NCBI GenBank assembly: GCA_023053545.1
Contig: JAKZAN010000210.1
Coordinates: 1 to 64,000, forward strand
Source: Lepidurus packardi
Lineage: Eukaryota; Arthropoda; Branchiopoda; Notostraca; Triopsidae
DNA: 64,000 nucleotides
Reading direction: 5' to 3'
Both the position numbers and the translations under genes were made by a program. Below the pieces are notes generated by a model. The model worked only from the letters and a program-made list of their open reading frames with translations, was not told the origin of the DNA and made no database searches. Positions 23,738 to 34,076 of this stretch are shown here, piece by piece (the stretch's first letter is position 1; each line of letters starts with the position of its first letter).

Positions 23738-26422
23738 ATGATCGCTCATTCAGTTCGCAAGCTCTTCGCACTTAGAACCACACTCACCTTGGCTTCTTAC
23801 TTATCCACGTCCCAACAAAAATAGGCCACTAAAGAGTCCACTCCCAAAAAACACTGGAGAGATCTCTTCAGAGTTTCTAACCTTCCTATCGACATCAATC
23901 GAGCCCTCAAGTCCGATATCAAGCCAGATGTGATGTCTTCGACCTACACAAAACTATTCTACACTCCCCAGCTCAACGAGTGGCTAGCACTGATCCCGTA
24001 CTACGTTCGCTGGGGATACAACCCTAATTTAATAATCTGGTCTAGCATTGAGAACATGATGAATCAACTGCCCTAAAAGGATTTCCAGAAATTCGTCGAC
24101 TGCTATGATCGGTACGAACGGGCGGTCCAGTCGCTGATGTTCGATCATACTGAACTATGCATGATCGGGAATGTCTACATCCACAACATCTTCACACAAC
24201 TGAACCGCAGACAGGTCGAAAGTGCCATAACCAATATGCTTACAACTGGCTACCTATCAGATATTGCGATCGCCAAATACCTGGAAATATTCAAACTGGA
24301 TTGTAAGCATGAAGGAGGTCTAGTGAAGAGTGTAGAGGAGAGCATCAAGTTTGAAGACTTTTTCCAAGAAATTCACTACTGGCTAAACAAACTGAACAAC
24401 ATCGCGAAACTGGCCAAGTGGCTTCCTGCTTAGACATTCAGGAAGCTATTTACTCCTGAAATCTACGAGCAAATTGCTAACAAGGTATCCCTTATCGATC
24501 GATCTTGATTCCTCTCTTAAACTATTAAACTTAGTATCTGAGCATTTTGGAAGATCATGTGAAGCTGATGGAGATCATGAAGAGCCCCAATTCCACCCAA
24601 GTTCTATATTTAGATCTGACCTTTAAGGATGAGACCAGACTCATCACCTAAATCAAGACTCGATTCGTCAAAATGTACCAACTCCATATCATTGTATGCT
24701 CTCTATTAACGACTTCTCAGACTCACGATGGTATTCGGAAACGCAGAAGCACTGGGGATCTACAGTTCGGTCAGCAAGATCAATCAGTGCGCAGATATCA
24801 TCATCAAAATATACAATCCTAGCGACCGCTACATGCTCTAAGATCTGCTCTAGAAATACTCGGCAAGTATGTGTTTAGAAGTCGGGGAGAGTCGACGTAA
24901 CAGTTCTGCCCTTATGGAGAAGTTCAACTTCTTTTCACGGGGTTTGATGATTAGGGTGTTGCAGGACTTTCAGAAAAGCTTCCGCAGCTTCCGAACTTCT
25001 CCCTTTGTTGATTTGGTTCGAATACTCGATGAAACCCACAACTTGTTTCTGGCGCATAAAATGGGCATGGAGAGAATGGTCGAGTCTGAGCCCCATGACT
25101 TCCTGAAGGTCAAATACTACAACCTCAAGACAAAGTATTTGGTCAGTTTTGACAATATCGTCGAGCGGTGGATTTCTCGCAAAGCCTACAGCAAGTTCCT
25201 GATTAGTCTTTTCCTCAGAGAGGTTGACGAGTCCGAGATCGGCGAGTTGAAGGGAATGGTGCAATGGTACAAGACTGAACAGTACTATACCAATTCTAAC
25301 TACACGAAATCCTTGACCTTAGAAGAAAGATCTTATGATCCAATCAAGCCCTTCTCTTCTGCGAATATCTAGCACCTGCAGAACGCATTCGAAGATGCAG
25401 GATTCCGCAACATACATGAAGGATACGAGGTAAAGAATTACAAACCCAATACTGTATCTAACATATTATGATCATAGGCGATCGACTATTTTACGTAGTA
25501 CCAAATCAATACTGTGATGAAGATGCTGGAAGCATTTTGCCTGTACTTGGAATTCGGGGGAACAGACTCCAAGACACTCATGTCAATGGCTGAGTTCTTC
25601 AGGTCTGAGAAAATGATTCTTTTCGTCGAAAGATTCCTCACTTTCCCAGGTCTTCTCGATCTTCTGCTCACCATCCAAGACAAAAGCAAGGACTTCGGCA
25701 CAAAAAAGATACTGCCTATTACAATCTAGGAACTACTCCATGAAGCACAGATGGTCTTCACTAACACCCTGAGAAATATCGATTCTCTCAATCAAAAGGG
25801 ACCTGAGGAACGTCGATCTCTGGAGAGGAACGTGGTTGATAAGAACGTGTTCAATTTGCTGGAGAATCTAAGACCCAAGTTCTATCAGAGATAGAGTATT
25901 GAAGTGGCAGAAGAAGATGAGAAGGGCGGTGTGAGTGACGGTAATGAGGTAAACAAAGGGGTTAGAGAAACAGGACGTGAGAGGGATCTGGAAACTGACT
26001 ACTTTGTGTTCAAACAAGAGGACATGGTGAGGTAGGATAACGTGATCATCAACTTGTTCACCAACAGACTCCAGTTCTACTGTACCGAGACGTCGGAATT
26101 GAAGCAGAAGACTGAGAAGAAGCTGAATATAATAACGAGAGAGGCTCCGAACAAAGTAGTGAGGAACTTTGTAGAGTATCCGTACTTCGCAGACTTCGTG
26201 GTGAACAGTAACGATGAAGTGGAAAAGACAGCGATATTCGTGGTGGATGCCTCGAAGTTGTACTTGGGAGAGGACAGAATGCTGCAGCAATAGATAGTGA
26301 AGAGCCAGGAGTATTTCCAGAGCTAAGGATATCGAGTGATCAACATCGAGGATGATGCGCAAGTCGAGGGTCTGGTGGATGAGCTGAAGAAGAACCACGG
26401 AGGGAAAGCTACAACTATCTGA
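23738..26422 (+). CDS. Probable mitochondrial RAP-domain-like RNA-processing protein
   Basis: About 833 residues in four exons. The N-terminus MIAHSVRKLFALRTTLTLAS looks like a mitochondrial presequence. The body is all-helical, as in helical-repeat RNA-binding proteins (FASTK/OPR-like). The last 90 residues (EKTAIFVVDASKLYLGEDRM ... EYFQSEGYRVINIED) resemble a RAP domain: beta strand, then a helix with a GYRVI..E strand. RAP proteins process organelle RNA and are expanded in alveolates. Introns: 24485-24534 (50 nt), 25430-25477 (48 nt) and one starting at 24694. A 27-nt splice there leaves the frame off by one; an 85-nt splice (24694-24778) is frame-consistent but removes a coding-looking stretch. 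TGA is at 26420-26422, about 200 bp before the G4T2 array. Confidence 0.6.
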
Positions 26423-26628
26423 ACAGGGATTATGAACTCTGAGTATGATTATTATTTTATTAGCTAATATATATATGATGTAAATAACTATTTTTTGGTT
26501 TGGCCACTCTCTGTTTTATATCTTCCGGGACAAGGGTTCTATACTGGTCACATTCTCATTGCTTCCCTCGAGTACCCTTAAGTATAAAGTAGAGTTCTAT
26601 TGTTTATTCTCTTATTCTGATCTGAACT

Positions 26629-26818
26629 GGGGGTTGGGGTTGGGGTTGGGGTTGGGGTTGGGGTTGGGGTTGGGGTTGGGGTTGGGGTTGGGGTTGGGGT
26701 TGGGGTTGGGGTTGGGGTTGGGGTTGGGGTTGGGGTTGGGGTTGGGGTTGGGGTTGGGGTTGGGGTTGGGGTTGGGGTTGGGGTTGGGGTTGGGGTTGGG
26801 GTTGGGGTTGGGGTTGGG
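26629..26818. repeat. Internal telomere array, (GGGGTT)n, about 31 units
   Basis: About 190 bp of nearly perfect GGGGTT repeats with the G-rich strand on +. That is the orientation of a right-hand chromosome end. Length is close to the left telomere (195 bp). It lies about 200 bp past the stop of the preceding gene, a normal subtelomere distance. To the right it joins directly, without C4A2 repeats, to the middle of a metallophosphoesterase gene. All frames through the array are open (Gly-Leu, Gly-Val, Gly-Trp on +; Thr-Pro and Gln-Pro on -), giving false ORFs. Confidence 0.97.
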
Positions 26819-27415
26819 ACTTCTTCTCCTTCCTCGACAAACTCCAATTCAGATATAAAATAGTGGTGCTCGGTAACCACGAGGTGCACTTCGACTCCAA
26901 CCTCGATCCCAAATGTTCCACCAAACAAAGAAATAACCCTTGTGATGTAATTTTCTCTCTCCAAAACTCTTCTGACTATTCTTATACCAAAGAAAACAGC
27001 CAGTTAACTCATGGCAGAGTTGAAGAAGCATGCTATCGTCCTAATGCACGAATCCATCAATATTGAAGGACTACGCATCTTCGGATCTCCGTATGTGCTC
27101 CGACACTCTGGAGGTGCTTTTACTTACGACAAGTCATAGGCCTAGGCCATATGGTCCTCAGTGTAGCCTTGTGACATCCTGGTCACTCATTGTCCTCCTT
27201 TGGGATGCCTGGACATCGGCAAAAAAGAAGACAAGCACTGCGGGTGCATCTAGCTCAGAAAGAGAGTCGATGAGATCAAACCGAAATATCACATTTTCGG
27301 ACACATCCACGAATCAGCGGGAAAGATCATAGAGGGAAGGACTGTGTTCATCAACGCTGCACAATGCGGGGGCTCGCAAGATTCTAAAACACTAGCCGCA
27401 CAGATTCACAATTGA
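26818..27415 (+). pseudogene. Metallophosphoesterase (MPPED1/2 type), N-terminal half missing at the telomere junction
   Basis: The frame begins exactly at the end of the G4T2 array (GAC at 26818) with [26 protein letters not shown], matching the middle of MPPED-type calcineurin-like phosphoesterases. The metal-binding GNHE, VTHCPPLG and GHIHES motifs remain. The first part of the fold, with the D-x-H of the dinuclear site, is absent, so this copy cannot be active as it stands. An intron at 26942-27017 (76 nt) splits a TAG Glu codon (T/AG). TGA is at 27413-27415. The truncation comes from the junction, not from decay: the rest is intact. Either the true gene continues elsewhere (mis-join) or it was broken in a real fusion. 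Confidence 0.85.
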
Positions 27416-27644
27416 GGTGAGCACCATGTCGATAGCAACAAAGTTAACACATATCCTGATACTAATCTCCATTGTGTTTGCAGACTCTCCATAAATACTG
27501 ATTTGTTTAATTGGCTGATCAAGAATGAAGTACTTTCTCCATCGACTATCCACGATGCAGGCATGCATGCATAACATTCTTAGGGTTTTTATCTCTATAC
27601 ATTTTATTAGCGATTCTTACTGCCCTCCCCACAGCAAAACTCAC

Positions 27645-28273
27645 ATGAAGGCCATATTTAACAAAATGATGGACTGGCTCCGTTCCGTCTTCTTCAACAA
27701 GGAACTCGAAATCAGCATCGTCGGACTCCAGAATGCAGGCAAGTCCACCCTCGTCAGCTCCATCGCCACTGGTGCCTTCGAATAGGATACAATTCCTACT
27801 ATCGGCTTCAATCATCGCGAAATCAAAAAAGGTACTCCTTCACTCTCAACCACTCGCAGGCAAGATATCCATGAAGTTGTGGGACCTGGGCGGACAGAGC
27901 AGATTCCGTGAAAGCTGGGAAAAGTATTGCAGAGACTCCGATGTCATCATATTCGTAGTGGATTCCGCCGATAGAAGTATTGACATCGCTCCATGCAACC
28001 CCTTAACAATCTACTGTAGGCAATATCGATCTGGCTCGGGCAAGCTTGCATGACCTGTTATCCAATGAGAGTCTACGGGGGATCTCTCTACTGGTGCTCG
28101 CGAATAAAAACGATCTTGAGAACGCTTTCTCAGAGAAAGAAGTGATCTAGAAGCTGCAACTGGAGTCGATCAAGGACAGGAAAGTGGTGTGTTACAGCGT
28201 GTCGGCCAAGAGCCAGAACAGACTAGACGTGGCTCTGAGGTGGTTGTCCGACTTGGATGTGAAGAAGAAATGA
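27645..28273 (+). CDS. ARL8: ARL8 small GTPase (lysosome positioning)
   Basis: 185 residues (ARL8 is usually 186) in three exons, introns 27832-27859 (28 nt) and 27977-28019 (43 nt). Motifs: P-loop GLQNAGKST, effector region [18 protein letters not shown], switch [24 protein letters not shown] and the ending [20 protein letters not shown] at 27783-27785 and in VIEKLQ falls on ARL8 glutamates. ARL8 binds lysosomes through an acetylated N-terminus rather than myristate, and the start lacks Gly2 (MKAIF), as expected. It recruits kinesin and HOPS adaptors; in ciliates a role in phagosome/lysosome traffic is likely. Confidence 0.94.
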
Positions 28274-28421
28274 CCTCGTCCTCAATATAATCAGCTAAGC
28301 AAGAGTCTTTATATCTCTTATCCCCAAACAGTGTAGTTTTGCAGAGAAAATATACATGTTTTTATCGATTATGCGCCTAGATATTACTCGACAACGACAG
28401 AGTGCAGGAAAATAGTGGGGT

Positions 28422-29637
28422 TCATAATTCGAACCGGTCGAGACCACGCATGCTCATATCAACACTTGGCTGGTTTTCTTTGTTCTTTAGATAAAGTGTC
28501 TTGTTGAACGACACCCTTCGGATACTAGTGTGCTGTTGCGCTGAAGGTTTCATCGGTAAAAGGGTATTCCCCATCTCTTCGTCGAAGGCAGTCACCAGTT
28601 TCAATCCGACTTTTGCCCGACTGTTTCCATGCTGTTGGCGCTGTTTTTCCTCGGACCCTCTGACTGATCGGTGGTGGCCTCCTTTCAATAGACTATCAGT
28701 GATAGAAATTCTCCTTGTTTCATAGTTGTTGGTCACCTCCCTTAACTCATCGCAGATACTGACATCAATTAAATCAGTCCTATCACAAGATTTGTTAAGA
28801 TTTTCCTTAGAGGAACTCTGCTGGGGAGTCATGGTAGGCGTGGATCCCACATTTTTCATGTTTAAAAAAGCCTTGAGGAAGTTCCTAAAGGACGTGGTGT
28901 ATTCAGGGAAAACATCCACATAGATTCGTTTCCATTTCGCTTCATCATTCTGGATATAGGATTCGTTATAGGCGTGCGAAGACTTGATCTTTTCTGAGAT
29001 CTCTTTTCCTAGGTACTTGATAACAGAACGCATCGGCTTATCCTGATAGAGTGATTGCTCAAGAATCTTGAGCGAGTCGAGGTTCTTAGCGATCGATTTC
29101 TTTATACGATCCAGGTCTGGCGACTCGGCGTAGCTCATCTCCATCTTTGTGTTAAGCTCCTGGACGAGGCCTTGGCAATGTTCTTCGACGATCCTGATGA
29201 GCTACTGTTTGATGGTCATTATGCTATTGACTAGTGACTATTTGAGGGATTGGGATCGGGCTTGGCTCTCATGCTACGAAAATATGGTGGAAAACAACTT
29301 GTCATTATGTATGAACTTACGATGCTGATGAGATCGCGATTGAGTATGTGCTGATTCTATCTGACAGAGTGCATGACATTGTCGAGGAGGGTGTTTATAT
29401 GTTCGTACTGGGGAGTGGTTTTGAGTACGATGTGCTAGATGGTGTGGATTTTGACGCAGGTGGGGCACAGAGGAAGGAGACATTTTTCTACACGTAAAAT
29501 AGATGGATTGGCAAGAGTTGAAAGAAGGCGGTACTGTCGAGACAGAAGTTAGTGAGGGTCTCGTTCTCATGGAAGGCGCAAGTAAGATTGGAGCGGAAAT
29601 GGGTCTGGTGGGTATTGTTATTGGCTGAACTGTGCAT
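28422..29637 (-). CDS. B-box zinc-finger protein
   Basis: 373 residues, introns 29488-29534 and 29274-29320 (47 nt each). The N-terminus carries a B-box: CAFHENETLTNFC ... CLLPLCPTC ... HTIEH, with the Cx2H..C..Cx2C..H..H ligand order; the first intron splits it and the join preserves all ligands. Helical, coiled-coil-prone segments follow to about residue 190, then a disordered Ser/Lys-rich tail. There is no RING finger ahead of the B-box. Ciliates have many such B-box-only proteins of unknown role. TGA is at 28422-28424. Confidence 0.78.
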
Positions 29638-29905
29638 GGGCGAATTGTTAACGGTAGGCTAGGTAAATTTTAAATACAAAAGAATCACAGAAAATAACCG
29701 AAACTAGGATAAAAGTTTCTAACTAGAGGCTCGCATGTAATAATATCAATAGATCATAGGAGTATGATATCTCAATTAATTTTGGCTGAGTCACCATTCG
29801 AAAGCATAAGGAAAACAAAAAGATACTGTGTGAGGGAATGGATTAATCTTTTTAAATAATTGGGGGTTTGTCGCTATGCCTTTTTCATCATCAAAGCCAC
29901 ACTCA
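29638..29905. other. Intergenic region
   Basis: About 270 bp of AT-rich sequence between the 5' end of the B-box gene and the 3' end of the eS1 gene. Nothing recognisable. Confidence 0.5.
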
Positions 29906-30771
29906 TCAGGCAGTGGTCAAGAGGTTCTGGGTGGTGGCGTCCTCGGCCTTGGCGTCGGCGACCACAGGAGCAGCACCTTCTCTGTCTCTTCTGGATTTGT
30001 TCTTGTCGAAAGCCTTCTTTCTCTTCTCGGGGTCGTGCATTTCGTTCAGCTTGGTGGCTACACATTGTTAAAACAACATTTTATTAGAGGAAGGAGCTTA
30101 CAGTCAATCTTGGGTCTCTGGATGACCTTGATCTTGCGGACCTTCACGTTCTCGACGGGGAAGATCTTGCCAGCTTCCTTGGCGACTTTCTCGTGGATGA
30201 TCTCAGTGGTGAAGTTAGTGAGGACCTGGGTGATGTTGGACTTGGCCACTTCGCGGGTCAGGATGTCGCTGATTCTCTTGCGGATAGCCTTGACCTGAGA
30301 GGACAGAGCGTAGCTGGTCTTCTGGTGTCTCTCCTTGCGGGTGAACACGATGGTGAAGATTCTGAGGATGTAGCCGTCATTGCTCTTGCAGTCCACAACA
30401 GTCTCGATGAGGGTTCTCCATTTGCGGATCAGGTAGCAGAGGTCATCTCTGGTGGTATCGAGGCCGTAGAAGCTGGTTCTGGCGTTCTTGCCCTCAACTT
30501 CGTCGACGACGAGCTTGACCTTTCTCCATTGATATGAGCTGCTGCCAGCGGGGGAGAGATCTGCCTGGAGGTACTCGACGACTCTGCCACGGACGGCGTC
30601 TTCAACTTTCTTGAGACCCTGAGTTCTGTTGGCACAGGTGAATCCGAATGATTCGGACTTGAAGGGGACGGGGGCACGGAGTTCGAACCATTCCTTCTTG
30701 GTAAGGGGGTCGATGACTCTCTTCTTGCCGCCCTTCTTGCCTTGGGTCTTCTTGTTTTTGCCTTGAGCCAT
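29906..30771 (-). CDS. RPS3A: 40S ribosomal protein eS1 (S3a)
   Basis: 273 residues, one 44-nt intron (30059-30102) near the 3' end. Typical eS1: MAQGKNKKTQGKKGGKKRVI start, then a KEWFELRAPVPF box, RGRVVEYLQADL, WRTLIETVVDCKSNDGYILR, and IQRPKID(S)TKLNEMHD. The C-terminal tail (APVVADAKAEDATTQ) is variable, as usual. TGA is at 29906-29908. This highly expressed gene has hardly any TAR codons and strongly biased codons, unlike its neighbours. Confidence 0.96.
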
Positions 30772-30972
30772 GCGGTGTGGTGAATATTATTAGCTATTTA
30801 ATGATATTTATTATTAATTATTAAAAAAATAATCATCAATTAATTCCTCTAACCCTTTCTCTCACTTGCTATTTCAGTCAACACCCTCTTCCCCCACTAT
30901 TCATGCGAGATAAATCTGCTCCAATATTTCTGACTCAGCCATATCAAACTGTAAAAAATCAGTCCAAATCTC

Positions 30973-31851
30973 TCAAACCTTCTTCGCCTGCATCTTACGC
31001 TTCTCCTCCTCTAGCTTCTTTGCCTCTTCAGCCTTCCTCTTTTCTTCTTCGATGCGCTTCCTCTCGCTTTCCTCCCATTCCTCCTTTGCCTTGCCGAAGT
31101 CTCTGCTGTACTTCACTTCTTGCTCCACGTTCAATGTCTACAAAGTGTTATTCACACATAAATGGTATATTTCTACATTCAAAGATGTCCTGCCCATAGG
31201 TCCCTCACAATCGTTTCTGTTAATCTGAGGGCCTTTCTTGTCGGTGCCGTTCTTCAAGTCTTCAAGAAGCTTGATGGTGTTTTCGGGAGTTAAGTCCTCG
31301 TAGACCCACTCGCCGTTGACTTGGATCATGGGTGCATTGGCACAGGCTCCCAGACACTCGACTTCCTGGATCGTGTACATTCCGTCGGGAGTGGTCTATC
31401 CGCTCTTAATGCCGAGATGCTTCTCACAGGCCTTGATGATATCTTCAGAACCTCGGAGCATGCAAGGGGTGGTGCCGCAGACCTGGAGGTGGAACTTGCC
31501 GACGCGTTCCCTGTTGAACATGGTATAGAAGGAGGCGACTTCGTAGACATCCATCTCGTTGAGCTCGAGTATTTTGGCAACTTTGCGCATAGCATTGAGG
31601 GAGAGGAAATTGTTATTCTGTTTCTGGGCGAGGGTGAGGAGAGGAATCATGGCGGATCTTTTGTTCTTGGTTGGGTACTTACCGAGGATGTTGTTGACCT
31701 CCGAATAGTTCTCAGTAGTGAACTCGAAGGGGATGTTTTAATTATTGTACTCAGTGTTGCGGTGCGAGAAGTAGCCTTTGGAGAAAGGCATGCGCGGCAC
31801 GCTGGTGACTCCAGCAGCCAGTCTCTTGAAGAAGCCTCCGAAATGCAGCAT
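30973..31851 (-). CDS. NDUFV2: Complex I 24-kDa subunit (NDUFV2/NuoE) with charged C-terminal extension
   Basis: 279 residues, intron 31138-31176 (39 nt). It carries the [2Fe-2S] cluster N1a of NADH:ubiquinone oxidoreductase: ligands C in VCGTTPC and ECLGAC. Conserved blocks: VASFYTMFNRERVGK, CMLRGSEDI, GIKSGE(TAG 31396-31398)TTPDG, NAPMIQVNGEWVYEDLTPE. The N-terminus (MLHFGGFFKRLAAGVTSVPR) is a mitochondrial presequence. The last 45 residues, encoded mostly after the intron, are a long charged helix (EEWEESERKRIEEEKRKAEE...) not found in mammals. TGA is at 30973-30975. The 39-nt intron keeps frame either way; its AT content and GT..AG ends favour splicing. Confidence 0.94.
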
Positions 31852-32095
31852 CTGTAGTTAATCAGAAAAAGGACAGGTAAGGTAATTAATATTATATGTG
31901 CGACCCACATTGCTCATAAATGGTAACAACCCGTGATACGCAGGACTGTGCCTGGTTAAAGTTATTAAAGACTGAGCCAGAAACAAAGTGGTTGCTAGTA
32001 TCCAGAAGGAAAAGGAAATCAAGAAAGCCTATTCTATCATAAAGAATACATCAATAAAAATATATCTGCGTTAGTCCAGGGTGTTCTCACATCCT

Positions 32096-33720
32096 TCAGT
32101 TGTAACGAGGAGCAGAGGAAGGGTATCCGGGGTTTGGCAAGTACGGGTTCCCAAAGTTTCCAGGGGCTGCGAATTGCCCAAAGTTTTGACCGCCTGGGGG
32201 CATCATCCTTCCTTGCATACCCATCATGTGCATCGGCATTCCAGGTTGCATCGGAGGGTACATATTTCCTGGACGGTTCATACCTGCTGCGCCCATGTGT
32301 GGGATGGGTTGTGGCTGGAAGTTGCCCATGTGACCCGGGAACCCTGGCTGCTGACGATTGAACTGTCCATTATTGATATTTTGTTAGAATCCTGAGTGGT
32401 TGAGAGCAGGGGATGGGGGAGCCATTCCCCTCACATATTTGTGCATGTTTGGCGTTGCTCGTCCTGCATAGGCCTCATCGTGAATGAAAGTGCAGTCGAA
32501 TTTCTTGTGGCACCCAAGCTCACTGTGGTAAAACCGACAAGGCACTGTTTTATAGTTATCAGGCTTTGAGGTATCAAGGAGAGGGTTAGAAGTATTGCCG
32601 GAAGGACCCATGCCTGAAATAGGAGCTGTAGGCTGAAAAGGAACGTTGCTCGAGAGAGGAAGAGGTCCACTGCCGTCAGGCGTCGAGGAAAATCTATTGA
32701 GAACATTGAATTCAAAAGGCGAGGAGGTAACCTTTGGCTTGTAAGGATTGCCGAGGTCTGGGAGAGTTGGGGCTGAATGTGGTCGATTCGGGGGTATAGG
32801 ATTAGAAGCTATGGGGTTTGCAGGCATAGGAGCTTTATTGAGGTTTGCGACTTTGCGGAGGTTGGCTTCGAGAGTGCCATTTTCTCGCCAAGGCGTGAGT
32901 TTGACTTCCATCAACTCCTTGGTATATAAATTTTTATTTTGCATAATATCAATATACACTTTCAAGAACTCAGGATCAACGCCGAGCGCCAGGTAGTGGG
33001 GAGGAAGGTTGTTATTGATGTCACCTGCAGGCTTGGCTAGCAGCTGCTGGGGAGCAGCCGGAACCACCTGAGCAGGTTCTTTGGCAACATCATTCATTTT
33101 GAGGATGCCCTTTAGAGGCTTCAGATTTTTCTCAAGTCGCTACTTTTATTAGAGTTCTGAAAGTTCAAGTAATGTTGTTATCAGAAGAAAGGGTACTTGC
33201 TTTGGCCATTATAGAAATCTAGTGGTGATCTTTCTAGGAAGTCATCTCGAAGGCGATGTTTCGGGGGTCTTTGCTATCCGGTCTATCATTGAGCACTCCA
33301 TCCATAGCTGGCTCGTCCGGAATGTCCGACACTTTATAGTAATAGCAGGCCAGAGTAGAGGCGATGCGCTGGCTATGTACCAATTTTTATTGAGAGTCCC
33401 GTCCCCTTTCAAAGTCAGTTTCCATACCCTTGTTGATTGAATCAAGTCTTTTTGTCAATGGAGGATAATAGAAGTCGACTTCCTCCCTGGCAGCAGCGAG
33501 TTTATCGTTGAAGAATCGTTCAGACTCCTTATGTTTTTTCATGGCCTCACCTTCCTTCCTGCTTTCCTTGTGCTTGAGTTCTTCGGAGTCAAAGTAGAGA
33601 GACGAAGAGGACGAGGCAGAACTGGCCTTGTAGGCTAGGACTTCAGAGTCAGTGAGTGCTTTAGCATTGGGTTCATCCTCTTTCCTGAAGACTTTGATAT
33701 CGACAACATCGTCATTGAAC
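32096..33720 (-). CDS. Single CCCH zinc-finger protein, 5' end unresolved
   Basis: TGA is at 32096-32098. Intron 33157-33196 (40 nt). The zinc finger CRFYHSELGCHKKFDCTFIH fits Cx8Cx5Cx3H. It is flanked by Pro/Asn-rich disorder, and the C-terminus is a Met/Gly/Pro-rich low-complexity region (PPMQPGMPMHMMGMQGRMM). Upstream of the intron the frame stays open to about 33720, where a good acceptor (ctacag) suggests another intron; the first exon was not found with confidence. The N-terminal part (KVFRKEDEPNAKALTDSE..., FYYPPLTKRLDSINKGME) is acidic and helical. MAKAK near 33209 is a possible alternative start. Probably an RNA-binding protein. Confidence 0.7.
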
Positions 33721-34076
33721 CTGTAGATTTAGAAGAGGAAAAGTAGAATATTTATTCATAGGACAATTAAAGGATAAACTCAATTGCTAACATCCCTTCT
33801 CAAAAGTATACAAAGTCTATGGTCTGGGAAACCCTAAAAATGCCTAAGGAAGAGGCCACCAGCAGACAGCAGATAGTGTAGTAGTCGGGTGTGTTCGTGC
33901 CAAGACTTGCGACTAGGCACGCACCCATTCTAGTTGATCCTCCTATCAGATGGTCCTCTCCTTATGTATCATCATGATGAATGAATAGTCTTTTGTTAAT
34001 AATTAAGTTGGCGATTTTTCTTTTAATGACACCATTCGAGATTTTGTTATTACGTTAATGTATATGCTTATGATAC
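33721..34076. other. Spacer with a perfect hairpin (possible ncRNA or 5' exon)
   Basis: Likely includes the missing first exon of the CCCH gene. The stretch about 33880-33925 is GC-rich and contains an inverted repeat: GGGTG-C-GTGCC pairing with GGCAC-gaaca-CACCC around a 14-nt loop (minus-strand reading). Flanks are AT-rich. No protein frame there is convincing. Confidence 0.4.

Noticed and set aside
26559-26964. Long ORFs of Gly-Leu, Thr-Pro and Gln-Pro repeats across the G4T2 array
   Set aside because: They are translations of telomere repeat, which lacks stops in every frame. They are not genes.
31640-31670. Intron GTAAGTACCC...AAAAG inside NDUFV2
   Set aside because: Removing it breaks the frame; read through, it gives the conserved ILGKYPTKNKRSAMIP.
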